From NCBI GenBank assembly GCA_045659745.1, contig JAZRCL010000097.1, forward strand, positions 3,499 through 67,498: a stretch of DNA of 64,000 bases, in the 5' to 3' direction. Shown here piece after piece: positions 41,333 to 49,915 of this stretch. Position numbers and translations under genes: made by a program. This DNA is from SVTX01 sp045659745. GTDB lineage: Bacteria > Bacillota > Clostridia > Oscillospirales > CAG-272. The notes below the pieces were generated by a model. The model was not told the origin of the DNA, searched no databases, and saw only the letters and a list, made by a program, of their open reading frames with translations. Position 1 is the first letter of the stretch. Every line of letters begins with the position of its first letter.

Positions 41333-43318
41333 TTATCTTTTGCGTTTTGCTTGACTTGATTTAGCTTTAGGGGCGGCATTTTTGTTCTTGGGTTGCCCCG
41401 TGTGGCGACTGCTCTGAACAGATTTGCGCTTGCTATCCGCGCGTCCTCCGCCCTGCTTTGTCGTGGACTTTTTGCCACTGTTCTTGTCGCGATGAACATT
41501 CTCAGATCCCCTCGCGCTACCCTCGGGTCGAACGAGACAATCCTTTCCAAATCCTATAAGGTCCTCTCTGCCCGCGCGTCTTAACGCCTCGCGTACAAGG
41601 GCGGCGTTTTGCGGACGGTTGAACTGCAAAAGCGCTCTCTGAAGCTGCTTTTCGTGGTAATCGGAAGCCACGTAAACAGGCTTCATATCAAGCGGGTTTA
41701 TCCCCGTATAATACATAACCGTGGACGCCGTGCCCGGTGTTGGATAATAGTCCTGAACCTGCTCAGGCGCATAGTTGTCGCGCTTAAGGCAGACGGCAAG
41801 ATTGACTGCGTCCTGCAAGGTGGAGCCGGGGTGACTCGACATAAGATAAGGCACGAGATACTGCTCCTTGCCCGCCTCGCGACACAAGTCAAAATATTTC
41901 TTGCGGAATCCCTGATAGACCTCAAAATCAGGCTTTCCCATACAGCGAAGTACGGGGCTTGAGCAATGCTCGGGAGCTACCTTGAGCTGACCGGAAACAT
42001 TGTCACGCACAAGCTTTCTGAAGAACGCGTCATCCTTATCGCACATAAGGTAATCAAAGCGAATTCCCGAACGTATAAATACCTTTTTTACCTTTGGAAT
42101 TTTTTCGATTTTCTCTATCAATTTTATATATTCGGTGTGGTCAACCTTAAGATTTTTGCATGGCGTCGGCGCCAAGCATTTTCTGCTGGGGCAGACTCCG
42201 TCCTTAAGCTGCTTGTCGCACGACGGATAGCGGAAATTCGCAGTCGGTCCGCCAACGTCGTGTATATATCCCTTAAATGTAGGCATTTTCGTTATAAGCT
42301 CCGCCTCTCTCACGCAAGACTCAATACTGCGCGAGCGCACAGTTCTTCCCTGGTGGAACGCCAAAGCGCAGAAATTACACGCGCCAAAGCAACCTCGGTT
42401 ATGCGTTATTGAGAACTGTACCTCCTCGATAGCCGGAACACCGCCATCATTTTCATACATAGGGTGATACGTCCTCGCATAAGGCAGACTGTAAACGTGG
42501 TCAAGCTCTTCCCTCTCAAGCGGAGGCATGGGAGGATTTTGTACGAGCATTTTGTTATCGTATATCTCACAAATAGCTTGTCCGTTAATGGAATCCTGGT
42601 TTTTATACTGCACACCAAAGGCGCGAGCGTATTCTCGCTTGTCTTCCTTTAATATATTGTAATCAAAAGTCGCCGCAACAGGAAAATTAACCTTGTCCTC
42701 GGGCGAGCAGAGGTAAACCGTTCCCCGCACGTCGCGTATTTTCTTGACGGGAACCCCCTTGTCAAGCAGCTCGGCTATACGAATAAGTATATTTTCTCCC
42801 ATTCCGTACGTCAGAATATCCGCGCGGCTGTCAACAAGCACTGAACGACGCACCTTGTTATCCCAATAATCATAGTGCGCAAAGCGGCGAAGCGACGCCT
42901 CAAGTCCGCCGAGAATTATCGGCACGTCACCGTATGCCTCGCGTATTCTGTTGGAATAAACTATAGCCGCGCGATCAGGGCGCTTGCCCGCCTTGCCGCC
43001 AGGGGAATAATAGTCGTTATTTCTCTTTCTTTTAGCGGCGGTGTAGTGCGCCACCATGGAATCTATGTTTCCCGCACTGACAAGAAAGCCCAAACGAGGT
43101 CTGCCAAACCTCTTGAAGTCCTCGCAGGACTTGTAATCGGGCTGAGAGAGCATAGCCACTCGAAAGCCTTTATCTTCAAGGACTCTCGTGATTATTGCCG
43201 CGCCAAAAGTGGGGTGGTCAACGTACGCATCACCGCTTACGTAAACAAAGTCCGGCGCATCCCAGCCCAGCTCTCTCATCTCTTCTGCGTTTACGGGAAG
43301 AAATCTGTTATCCTTCAT
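41333..43318 (-). CDS. ygiQ: YgiQ-family radical SAM protein (UPF0313)
   Basis: 661 residues from the ATG at 43318, which has GGAGAA; the frame is open to 43456 but that segment is better explained by the overlapping spoVM. YgiQ landmarks are LPVNAEEMRELGWDAPDFVY at the start, GGLEASLRRFAHYDYW, and the radical SAM cluster CFGACNFC (CxxxCxxC) at about residue 315. The C-terminal 50 residues are a Lys/Arg/Gln-rich tail (KRKSVQSSRHTGQPKNKN) that may bind nucleic acid. The reaction of this family is unknown. It is last in the long operon, 20 bp after spoVM, in the place where rpmB often stands. Confidence 0.9.
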   Translation of the reverse strand: MKDNRFLPVNAEEMRELGWDAPDFVYVSGDAYVDHPTFGAAIITRVLEDKGFRVAMLSQPDYKSCEDFKRFGRPRLGFLVSAGNIDSMVAHYTAAKRKRNNDYYSPGGKAGKRPDRAAIVYSNRIREAYGDVPIILGGLEASLRRFAHYDYWDNKVRRSVLVDSRADILTYGMGENILIRIAELLDKGVPVKKIRDVRGTVYLCSPEDKVNFPVAATFDYNILKEDKREYARAFGVQYKNQDSINGQAICEIYDNKMLVQNPPMPPLEREELDHVYSLPYARTYHPMYENDGGVPAIEEVQFSITHNRGCFGACNFCALAFHQGRTVRSRSIESCVREAELITKMPTFKGYIHDVGGPTANFRYPSCDKQLKDGVCPSRKCLAPTPCKNLKVDHTEYIKLIEKIEKIPKVKKVFIRSGIRFDYLMCDKDDAFFRKLVRDNVSGQLKVAPEHCSSPVLRCMGKPDFEVYQGFRKKYFDLCREAGKEQYLVPYLMSSHPGSTLQDAVNLAVCLKRDNYAPEQVQDYYPTPGTASTVMYYTGINPLDMKPVYVASDYHEKQLQRALLQFNRPQNAALVREALRRAGREDLIGFGKDCLVRPEGSARGSENVHRDKNSGKKSTTKQGGGRADSKRKSVQSSRHTGQPKNKNAAPKAKSSQAKRKR

Positions 43319-43338
43319 TTTTTCTCCAATAATTTTGC

Positions 43339-43428
43339 TTATTTTGGGGGTTTTTCCTTTTTGATTTTGAAAATTCTGCGTAATATGGGCGAAACTATAC
43401 TCGGTGCGCGGACAAGAACTATCTTCAT
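43339..43428 (-). CDS. spoVM: Stage V sporulation protein M (29-residue amphipathic peptide)
   Basis: A 29-codon frame begins MKIVLVRAP and continues SIVSPILRRIFKIKKEK before a stop 20 bp upstream of ygiQ. It aligns without gaps to B. subtilis SpoVM: Met-Lys start, the key proline at position 9, Ile15 and Arg17 shared, and a basic C-terminus. Its ribosome binding site is ideal: GGAGG six bases before ATG. Gene order is decisive: it follows thiN, as spoVM does in Bacillus. SpoVM inserts into the curved forespore membrane and anchors the SpoIVA coat base. A CATAATAT element (43461-43468, minus strand) resembles a sigma-E -10 box, but no convincing -35 is seen. It is too short for usual ORF cut-offs. 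Confidence 0.82.
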   Translation of the reverse strand: MKIVLVRAPSIVSPILRRIFKIKKEKPPK

Positions 43429-43518
43429 ACTCTACCTCCATAGCAGTTCTATTCATAGATATATTATGCTAAAGGATGAGTTTTTGTTAAATGCCGCGCA
43501 AATATATGAGTTTTGCCC

Positions 43519-44145
43519 TTAAATATCCCTTGATTCTATGATAAAAAGTCCGCCTTTTTTTACCGTGACCAGCGCTGCATTGCCTTCTATCTGATTTGAT
43601 ACCGCATATTGAAGCTTTCTGTCGAGAGTCTTGTTCTTGAGGGGATATACCGCACCCTCAATGCTTACTCCTTTTGCGATATCCGTCGCAATAAGCGAAA
43701 AATACTTATAATCACTTCTCAAAATAATGTGATTTGTGTTTTTTATATAGGAAATTCTGTTCTGACCGCTGATTATATAGCCGCGCTTGTGCCTTTCCCA
43801 AAGATTTTCAAGAATAGCGAGGGTGGACAGCGTGTGATCAAGCCTGCCCGACGTCGAGCCTATTATAAATATTTCGTACGCGCCCATCTCCACAGCCTTT
43901 TCAACTGCAAGCTGTGTGTCGGTAAGGTCCTTTTTTACGGGAACTTGCAATATTTCGGGAACATCTTTGGGAAGCTCGCCCTTAAGAGAGTCAAAATCCC
44001 CTATCAGAATATCCACCTTAACGCCCATTTTCTTGGCGCTATCGTATCCCGAGTCCGCCGCGATGACTATGTCCTCATCATCGGGCCTTTCGGTTATGTA
44101 CTGCGGAAATATCTCTCCGCCTGTGTAAACGAATGCTCTTTTCAT
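43519..44145 (-). CDS. thiN: Thiamine pyrophosphokinase
   Basis: 208 residues. Family motifs are VIAADSGYDSAKKMG (about 28-42), LIGDFDSLKG (about 46), KKDLTDTQLAVEKA (about 71) and IIGSTSGRLDHTLS (about 95). The C-terminal beta-domain with substrate-binding residues follows (NKTLDRKLQYAVSNQ). It transfers pyrophosphate from ATP to thiamine, giving the cofactor TPP directly. It starts one base after the rsgA stop; in Bacillus rpe lies between rsgA and thiN but is absent here. spoVM follows. Confidence 0.93.
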   Translation of the reverse strand: MKRAFVYTGGEIFPQYITERPDDEDIVIAADSGYDSAKKMGVKVDILIGDFDSLKGELPKDVPEILQVPVKKDLTDTQLAVEKAVEMGAYEIFIIGSTSGRLDHTLSTLAILENLWERHKRGYIISGQNRISYIKNTNHIILRSDYKYFSLIATDIAKGVSIEGAVYPLKNKTLDRKLQYAVSNQIEGNAALVTVKKGGLFIIESRDI

Positions 44146-44146
44146 A

Positions 44147-45055
44147 TTATTTATTCCACTTTTGTTTATTTTTCAACACATTGTAGAGTTCTATGTAGCT
44201 GTCGTGTCTGGATTTTGCCATTTCGCCGCGCCTTACCTTCTTAAGCACAGCGCAACCGTCCTCCTTGGTATGAGTGCATTTCGTATATCTGCAAATACCC
44301 ACGCACTCGTGTATCTCGGGGAAGACGTTGGGGAGGTTTTCAATATCGAAAAAGTCAAAGCGGTCAAAATCCAACATTGAAAATCCCGGGGTGTCGGCAA
44401 GATATCCGTCTTTTCCGCAAACCTCAAAAAGCGTCACCGCGCGTGTGGTGTGCTTTCCTCGCTCAACCTTTCGACTTATCTCGCCCGTACCAAGCTCAAG
44501 GTCAGGGAAAAGCTTGTTAAGAAGTGTGGATTTTCCCACGCCAGACGCTCCCGCAAAAGCCGAAAGCTTGCCCGAGAGATTGTTTTTTACGAATTTCTGT
44601 ATCTCGTCTATTCCCTCGCCCGTAGCACAGGACAGTATAAATACGTCGTATCCCGCCTTGGAGTATATTTCTTTTATCTGCTCTGCATACTCTCTGTCAA
44701 GCTCGCACTTTCCGACAACTATCACAGGGGTGATGTAATTGTGCTCAAGAATTGCGCACATTTTGTCCGTCATGTCAAGCATAGGCTTGGGAGATGCCGC
44801 CGCCATAGTCACGAAAACATAGTCAATATTGGCAAGCGGGGGGCGGATAAGCGAGTTTTTACGCTCGCATATTCCGTCTATGACAGCATTGCCGTTGTCG
44901 TCAATTCCTATATTTACAAAGTCTCCTACAAGTGGGGTGATGTTTGCGTGTCTGAATGAGCCTCTGGCTCTGCATTTTACGTCCTCCTCGGCAAGTCTGA
45001 CGGTGTAAAGTCCGCCAACGCCGTGGATTATCCTTCCTTTTGAGCTTTCCGCCAT
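44147..45055 (-). CDS. rsgA: Ribosome small-subunit-dependent GTPase A
   Basis: 302 residues. An N-terminal OB fold (GRIIHGVGGLYTVRLAEEDV) is followed by the circularly permuted GTPase: the G4 position reads VVGKCELD, then the P-loop GASGVGKSTLLN (about 170), the switch T in KHTTRAVTL, and DTPGF. A zinc knuckle closes it (CVGICRYTKCTHTKEDGC). RsgA checks late 30S subunit maturation. The G4 motif GKCEL departs from the usual NKxD/TKxD, a mild oddity that could affect nucleotide specificity or simply be lineage variation. AGAGAGGT precedes the ATG. It lies 11 bp after the PASTA gene. Confidence 0.95.
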   Translation of the reverse strand: MAESSKGRIIHGVGGLYTVRLAEEDVKCRARGSFRHANITPLVGDFVNIGIDDNGNAVIDGICERKNSLIRPPLANIDYVFVTMAAASPKPMLDMTDKMCAILEHNYITPVIVVGKCELDREYAEQIKEIYSKAGYDVFILSCATGEGIDEIQKFVKNNLSGKLSAFAGASGVGKSTLLNKLFPDLELGTGEISRKVERGKHTTRAVTLFEVCGKDGYLADTPGFSMLDFDRFDFFDIENLPNVFPEIHECVGICRYTKCTHTKEDGCAVLKKVRRGEMAKSRHDSYIELYNVLKNKQKWNK

Positions 45056-45066
45056 GGATACCTCTC

Positions 45067-45816
45067 TTAATCTGAATTTACCGTTATTGTCACGGTGATT
45101 TTTTTATCTATATAATTATTAGGCGCAGGGGACTGTGATATGACCTCCCACTCCGCCGCGTTTGAGTCAAAGCCTTCTATTATTTCATAATTCACACCAA
45201 GACTTGAGAGCAGGTCAATCGCGTCATCAATATCAAGCCCGATAATATCGGGGAGCAAAATTCTCTGTATTGCTCTCGGCGCTTGGACGTAAATTATCAC
45301 CTCGTCGCCCGCGCGCAGAGTCCGATCCGCCTCAGGATAGCTTCCTACGACAACTTCCGAAGAAATCTTTCCCGAGTCGTCATATATTCTCACTACCCGC
45401 GTGGTGCATTGCATCTGACGGATTATTCTCCGTGCCCCCACCGGTGTCATTCCGGACAAGTCAGGCATGACAAAGCTTTCTTTGCCAAGACTTATGTTAA
45501 CTTTCAGCACGGGGGTAGTCCCGCTTGGGATCTTTTGAGCTGACAACCCGTTTGGACTTTGCGATATTACAACTCCCTCGGGATAAATATCCGAAAAAAT
45601 ATAATTTTTTTCTATATTAAATCTTGAGTCTGCTTTTATGTCCTGCTCATACGAGCCCACAAGGTCGGGAAACATAAGCTCGTAGGTGTCAGACTTGCGG
45701 CAAAAAAGTGTGTAAAACACCGCCGCGCTTACCGTTGCAAATACGACGGTAGATATAATCGCCGCAATTATCAGCTTTTTGGATATTTTGCCTTTGTTTT
45801 CTTTGTTTTTCTGCAT
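45067..45816 (-). CDS. Membrane-anchored PASTA protein lacking a kinase domain
   Basis: 249 residues from the ATG at 45816, with GAGGTG correctly spaced; a TTG four codons earlier overlaps that site. A short basic cytoplasmic tail (KNKENKGKISKK) leads to one membrane helix (about residues 15-40), then three PASTA domains: from about 45 (MFPDLVGSYEQDIKAD), 115 (VMPDLSGMTPVGARRI) and 185 (LLPDIIGLDIDDAIDL). In Bacillus this locus encodes PrpC and the Ser/Thr kinase PrkC, whose outer part is exactly TM plus PASTA repeats and binds muropeptides. Here neither the phosphatase nor any kinase motif is found between rlmN and rsgA. It may be a truncated descendant of PrkC serving as a peptidoglycan sensor or division-site scaffold; that is inference. 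Confidence 0.9.
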   Translation of the reverse strand: MQKNKENKGKISKKLIIAAIISTVVFATVSAAVFYTLFCRKSDTYELMFPDLVGSYEQDIKADSRFNIEKNYIFSDIYPEGVVISQSPNGLSAQKIPSGTTPVLKVNISLGKESFVMPDLSGMTPVGARRIIRQMQCTTRVVRIYDDSGKISSEVVVGSYPEADRTLRAGDEVIIYVQAPRAIQRILLPDIIGLDIDDAIDLLSSLGVNYEIIEGFDSNAAEWEVISQSPAPNNYIDKKITVTITVNSD

Positions 45817-45887
45817 AGTACACCTCAATTTTGATATGTACTATACTATATTTTTCGATTACAAAATGGGTTCTCTAATATTTTTTG

Positions 45888-45964
45888 TGGGAAAGTTTTT
45901 GTGAAGGGGGTTAATTTGCAAGCAAATTTGGGGAAACACTTTTTCCAAAAAGGGTTTCCTCCAC
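45888..45964 (+). repeat. Dispersed palindromic repeat, copy C
   Basis: GGGAAAGTTTTTGTGAAGGGGG, an 18-base insert (the palindrome AATTTGCAAGCAAATT), then TGGGGAAACACTTTTTCC and AAAAAGGGTTTCCTCCAC. TTCGATTACAAA lies 35 bp upstream (45854), as in copy D. It fills the gap between rlmN and the PASTA gene. Confidence 0.75.
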
Positions 45965-45969
45965 TTCTC

Positions 45970-47019
45970 TCATCCTTCTCCCCCATCCTCTCTCCTGAGC
46001 TGGCCGCAGGAGGCATTGATGTCCGAGCCGAGCTTACGGCGAACGGTTGCTCGGATACCGCGAGATTCAAGCGTTGCGGCAAACTGCGAGATACCTTTCT
46101 TGTCGGCGGGCTTGAAGCCTGTTTCGTCGACCTCGTTTACGGGGATAAGGTTTACGTGTATCGGCATAGACTCGTCCTTTGTGCGAAGTGCGGAGTTAAG
46201 AACCTGCGCGAGCTTTTCGGCAAGGGGCTTTGAGTCATTTTTGCCTGAAATAAGGGTATATTCAAATGAAATTCTGCGTCCCGTCTTTTTGTAGTAGTCG
46301 CGGCAAGCAGAAAGCAGCTCTGCCACGCCCCAACGGTTGTTGACGGGCATTATTTCCGAGCGCGTCCTGTCGTCGGGCGCGTGCAGAGATATTGAGAGCG
46401 TAATCGGCAGATCAAGCTCTGCGAGCTTGTATATTCCCGAAACGACTCCGCAGGTGGAGAGCGAGATATGTCTGTAGCCGATATTGACTCCCTGCTCGTG
46501 ATTGACGAGCTTCAAGAATCTCACGGAGTTATCAAAATTATCAAGCGGCTCGCCTATTCCCATCATTACGATATTGGAAATTCTAATATCAAGATCTCTG
46601 TTTGCGGCGAGCACCTGACCGAGGATTTCTCCTGCTTCAAGATTTCGCACTCTGCCGCCAAGAGTTGACGCGCAGAATTTACATCCCATTCGGCAACCAA
46701 CCTGCGAGGACACGCAAATGGTGTATCCGTGCTCGTATTTCATAACCACGGACTCTATGCAGTTTTTGTCCGAAAGCTCAAACAGATATTTTACCGTTCC
46801 GTCAATTTGCGAAACCAGCTTTCTTTTAACTGTGGGAAGCGACGCGTCCACAACCTCTGAAAGCTTTTCTTTTGTCTTTTTGCCCACGTTTGTCATTTCC
46901 GAGAGCAATATTCCTTTATGAAGCTGTGAGAAAATCTGCTGCGCGCGATATTTTGGTTCGCCGAGCGTCAGCATAAGCTCTTCAAGCTCCGCGGGATAAA
47001 ATGAATATATGTTTTGCAT
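45970..47019 (-). CDS. rlmN: Dual-specificity RNA methyltransferase RlmN
   Basis: 349 residues. Radical SAM enzyme that methylates A2503 of 23S rRNA and A37 of some tRNAs. The cluster motif is GCRMGCKFCAS (CxxxCxxC, about residue 110), with GIGEPLDNFDNSVRFLKLV and the C-terminal LGSDINASCGQLR containing the catalytic cysteine. The last seven residues (REDGGEG) run up to repeat copy C. It follows rsmB by nine bases in the operon. Confidence 0.97.
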   Translation of the reverse strand: MQNIYSFYPAELEELMLTLGEPKYRAQQIFSQLHKGILLSEMTNVGKKTKEKLSEVVDASLPTVKRKLVSQIDGTVKYLFELSDKNCIESVVMKYEHGYTICVSSQVGCRMGCKFCASTLGGRVRNLEAGEILGQVLAANRDLDIRISNIVMMGIGEPLDNFDNSVRFLKLVNHEQGVNIGYRHISLSTCGVVSGIYKLAELDLPITLSISLHAPDDRTRSEIMPVNNRWGVAELLSACRDYYKKTGRRISFEYTLISGKNDSKPLAEKLAQVLNSALRTKDESMPIHVNLIPVNEVDETGFKPADKKGISQFAATLESRGIRATVRRKLGSDINASCGQLRREDGGEG

Positions 47020-47028
47020 AACGTCCCT

Positions 47029-48330
47029 TTATATTCTTCTCAATTTTGCGATAAAAAATCCGTCGGTTTTGTGTATGTCGGGATAAAGCGAGAGCATGCC
47101 GCCCTCGGACCGTATCTGTCCAACGCAAAAATCCTCTGCTATAAACTCGGGGTGAGCTTCAAGAAAGCTCTTTACAACGCCGCAGTTCTCCTCAGGGAAA
47201 ACCGTGCAGGTTGAGTACAAAAGCACACCGCCGACTTTTACGTATTTTGAAACATTTTCCAAAATATCCGACTGAATTTTCGGGAGCTTGTCCGACTCAG
47301 ACAAGTCCTTATATCTTATCTCGGGCTTTTTCGCCATAACTCCAAAGCCCGAACACGGCGCGTCGCAAAGCAGCACGTCCGCGGACTGCTCAAGCGAGGA
47401 GTCAAAATGCCTTGCGTCCGCCTCGCGAGTGCTTATTATATCAATGCCAAGTCTCTCCGCGCCCGCGTCAACAAGCGAAAGCTTGCTCTTGTGCAGGTCA
47501 CAGGAAAGCATCTTGCCTGTGTTTTGCATATTTATTGCCATGCCAAAGGACTTCGAGCCCGGACAAGAGCAACAGTCGATAACAAAGTCTCCCGCCTTTG
47601 CTCCCGACGCCTCAACGCATATCTGCGAAGCCTCGTCCTGAACAAAGAAATATCCCTCGTCCGCTCCCGGCAATGCCGCAAAGGACACGCCATATGTGTT
47701 TATTCCGTGCGGAGAACTTTTTGTAAGCTGATATTTTATACTTGCCGCATCAAGCTTTGCCGCATAGTCCTCGCGGCTGATTTTGAGTGTATTGACTCGC
47801 AAGGTCATAGGCGGCGTCTGATTATAGCTATCAAAAATTTCACAAGCTCGCTCAAATCCGAAAAGGCTCAAGAATCTCGCGCAAAGCTCTGTCGGGAACG
47901 AGTATTTTACGGACAAATATTCAACTGCGTCCGTGTTCTTGTCGGGAAGCTGTATCTGCTCTTTTTTTCTGAGATACGAGCGCAGTATCGCGTTCACAAA
48001 TCCTTTGGTCCGTCGTGGTGCCAAGTCCACCGTCTCGTTTATTGCCGCATACTCGGGAATGCGGTCAAAAAAGGCAAGCTGATAAAGACCGATCCGCAAA
48101 ATTATTCTCGTGTCATTTTCTATTTTGGACGGCTCTGCGGCAAGTCTGTCTATGAAAAAATCAAGAGTGATGCGCCTTTCCACAACGCCCATAACTATGG
48201 CAGTGAAAAGTCCCCTGTCACTCTCGCCGAGCCCGCTTGAACTCAACGCTCGGTCAACTGCAATATTTGAATATTGTCCGCTCGCGCTCATTTTTTTGAG
48301 CACGTCAAACGCAAGCCTTCTCGGACTCAT
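47029..48330 (-). CDS. rsmB: 16S rRNA m5C967 methyltransferase RsmB
   Basis: 433 residues. The N-terminal NusB-like RNA-binding domain (about 1-130, SPRRLAFDVLKKM start) is followed by the methyltransferase: the SAM loop VIDCCSCPGSKSFG, DADARHFD-like READARHFD, the catalytic LLCDAPCSGFGVMAKKPEIR and TCTVFPEENCGVV. It methylates C967 of 16S rRNA. In the SAM loop CSCPGSKS replaces the common CAAPGGKT/S; otherwise the protein is typical. It lies 137 bp downstream of fmt, a gap occupied by repeat copy B. Confidence 0.95.
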   Translation of the reverse strand: MSPRRLAFDVLKKMSASGQYSNIAVDRALSSSGLGESDRGLFTAIVMGVVERRITLDFFIDRLAAEPSKIENDTRIILRIGLYQLAFFDRIPEYAAINETVDLAPRRTKGFVNAILRSYLRKKEQIQLPDKNTDAVEYLSVKYSFPTELCARFLSLFGFERACEIFDSYNQTPPMTLRVNTLKISREDYAAKLDAASIKYQLTKSSPHGINTYGVSFAALPGADEGYFFVQDEASQICVEASGAKAGDFVIDCCSCPGSKSFGMAINMQNTGKMLSCDLHKSKLSLVDAGAERLGIDIISTREADARHFDSSLEQSADVLLCDAPCSGFGVMAKKPEIRYKDLSESDKLPKIQSDILENVSKYVKVGGVLLYSTCTVFPEENCGVVKSFLEAHPEFIAEDFCVGQIRSEGGMLSLYPDIHKTDGFFIAKLRRI

Positions 48331-48360
48331 AGTGTTTCCTTTCTTTTGGGAGAGGAGATT

Positions 48361-48417
48361 GCGGGGAAACCTTTTTATAAAAACGTGTTTCCCCGCACCC
48401 CTTCCAAAAAACTTCCT
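48361..48417 (-). repeat. Dispersed palindromic repeat, copy B
   Basis: GCGGGGAAACCTTTTTATAA, then AACGTGTTTCCCCGC and ACCCCTTCCAAAAAACTTCC. The reverse complement matches copy D closely; a GATTACAA box (minus strand, 48440-48447) extends the similarity. It fills the fmt-rsmB gap. Confidence 0.8.
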
Positions 48418-48467
48418 CGAATTTTTTTAGTTCTACAGATTGTAATCAGAATTCTCAAGTTGGATTT

Positions 48468-49397
48468 TTAGGAAAGAATATCTCCCACGGAGATTTTTCT
48501 GCCGTTGATAAAATCCGACGCTCGCATTTTTCCCTTACCCTCGGGGACAACTCCGAGAATGGATATTATTCCGTCACCGCAAGCGACCTTTATCTCGCCG
48601 TCGGTGGAAATTACAGTTCCACACTCCGCATTTGCCTTCTCCCTTGAGAAAATTCTACTCTCGGTTATCTTGAGCAGCTTTCCATCGGGCGTGTGCGTAA
48701 ACGCAAGCGGTATGGGAGAAAGACCGCGGATGAGATTGTGTATCTCGCAGACCGGTCTTGAAAAATCAATCAAGCAGTCGCTCTTTTCTATTTTTGCGGC
48801 ATACGTCGCGCCCTCGCCCTGAACGACGGGGGTAATACTGCCTATCTCAAGTCCCTTTACAGTTTCAATCAGAAGAGATGCGCCAAGTGCGGCAAGTCGG
48901 TCGTGTATGATCTCAAAATTATCATTTTCCTCTATTTTTGCCTCGGCTTTGAGCAGCATATCTCCCGTGTCAAGTCCCTCTGCCATAAGCATTGTCGTAA
49001 TACCCGTGACAGCTTTTCCGTCAATTATAGCTCTCTGCATAGGGGCGGCTCCTCTGTATTCGGGGAGAAGCGAGCCGTGGACGTTTACGCAACCATACCT
49101 GGGATAATTAAGCACGTTTTTGGGAAGTATTCTTCCGTATGCCACAACGACTATAAGCTCGGGGTTGATATCTGCCAATGTTGCGGCAAACTCCTCGCCT
49201 CTAAGCGTCAAGGGCTGAAGCACGGGGATATTCTTTTCCTGTGCGTACACCTTAACGGGCGGAGGGGTGAGGTGATGACCTCTGCCCTTTGGCTTGTCGG
49301 GCTGGGTTATTACCGCCGAAACGTCATATCCCGCCTCGCAAAGAGCCTTGAGCGACTCAAGCGCAAAGTCGGGCGTTCCCATAAACAAAATTCTCAT
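48468..49397 (-). CDS. fmt: Methionyl-tRNA formyltransferase
   Basis: 309 residues. Start MRILFMGTPDFALESLKAL, the 10-formyl-THF site VNVHGSLLPEYRGAAPMQRA with the catalytic HGSLLP, and GLDTGDML are all present; the C-terminal OB domain follows. It formylates initiator Met-tRNA. The ATG has GGGAGAGA. It stands after def in the usual def-fmt order, 17 bp apart. Confidence 0.97.
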   Translation of the reverse strand: MRILFMGTPDFALESLKALCEAGYDVSAVITQPDKPKGRGHHLTPPPVKVYAQEKNIPVLQPLTLRGEEFAATLADINPELIVVVAYGRILPKNVLNYPRYGCVNVHGSLLPEYRGAAPMQRAIIDGKAVTGITTMLMAEGLDTGDMLLKAEAKIEENDNFEIIHDRLAALGASLLIETVKGLEIGSITPVVQGEGATYAAKIEKSDCLIDFSRPVCEIHNLIRGLSPIPLAFTHTPDGKLLKITESRIFSREKANAECGTVISTDGEIKVACGDGIISILGVVPEGKGKMRASDFINGRKISVGDILS

Positions 49398-49414
49398 TAT
49401 ATCTCTCCCGCTTA

Positions 49415-49891
49415 TCAGTCTTCGAAATCCAACTCGTCAGGTGAGAGCATTCTCTCGGCTCTGTCGATATAGAGCTTGCCATCAAGGTGATCAAGCTCAT
49501 GACAGAAGCATCTTGCCAAAAGCTCCGAGCCTGTGTAGTCAACGATCTGTCCGTGTCTGTTCATAGCTCTTACAGTCACGTGCATAGGTCTTTTTACTAT
49601 TCCCCACTCACCGGGCACGGAAAGACAGCCCTCAAGGCCCTCCTGCTCGCCCGAAAAAGCGATTATCTTGGGGTTGATGAGCTCGTAAACCTCGCCGTCC
49701 TCGACCTCAACTACTACAATTCTGCGGAGTATGCCGACCTGCGGAGCTGCAAGTCCAACTCCGTTTGCCGCTCTCATAGTCTCTACCATATCGTCAAGGA
49801 GGGTAAGTACTCTGGGGGTTATCGCGTCAACCTCTCTGCATCTTTTTCTTAAGGTGTCGTCACCCTTTTTTACTATTTTCAGCTTTGCCAT
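49415..49891 (-). CDS. def: Peptide deformylase
   Basis: 158 residues. The three metal-site motifs are GVGLAAPQVG (about 45), EGCLSVPG (about 92) and CHELDHLDG (about 131), giving Cys and two His as iron ligands with the catalytic Glu. It removes the formyl group from nascent chains. AGAAGG precedes the ATG. It sits between priA and fmt in the long operon. Confidence 0.97.
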   Translation of the reverse strand: MAKLKIVKKGDDTLRKRCREVDAITPRVLTLLDDMVETMRAANGVGLAAPQVGILRRIVVVEVEDGEVYELINPKIIAFSGEQEGLEGCLSVPGEWGIVKRPMHVTVRAMNRHGQIVDYTGSELLARCFCHELDHLDGKLYIDRAERMLSPDELDFED

Positions 49892-49915
49892 TTATATAAA
49901 CCTTCTTTCTGTTAA

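Noticed and set aside
43319..43456. N-terminal extension of YgiQ by 46 residues
   Set aside because: This stretch is better explained as spoVM in another frame; homologous YgiQ proteins begin at the downstream methionine with GGAGAA before it.
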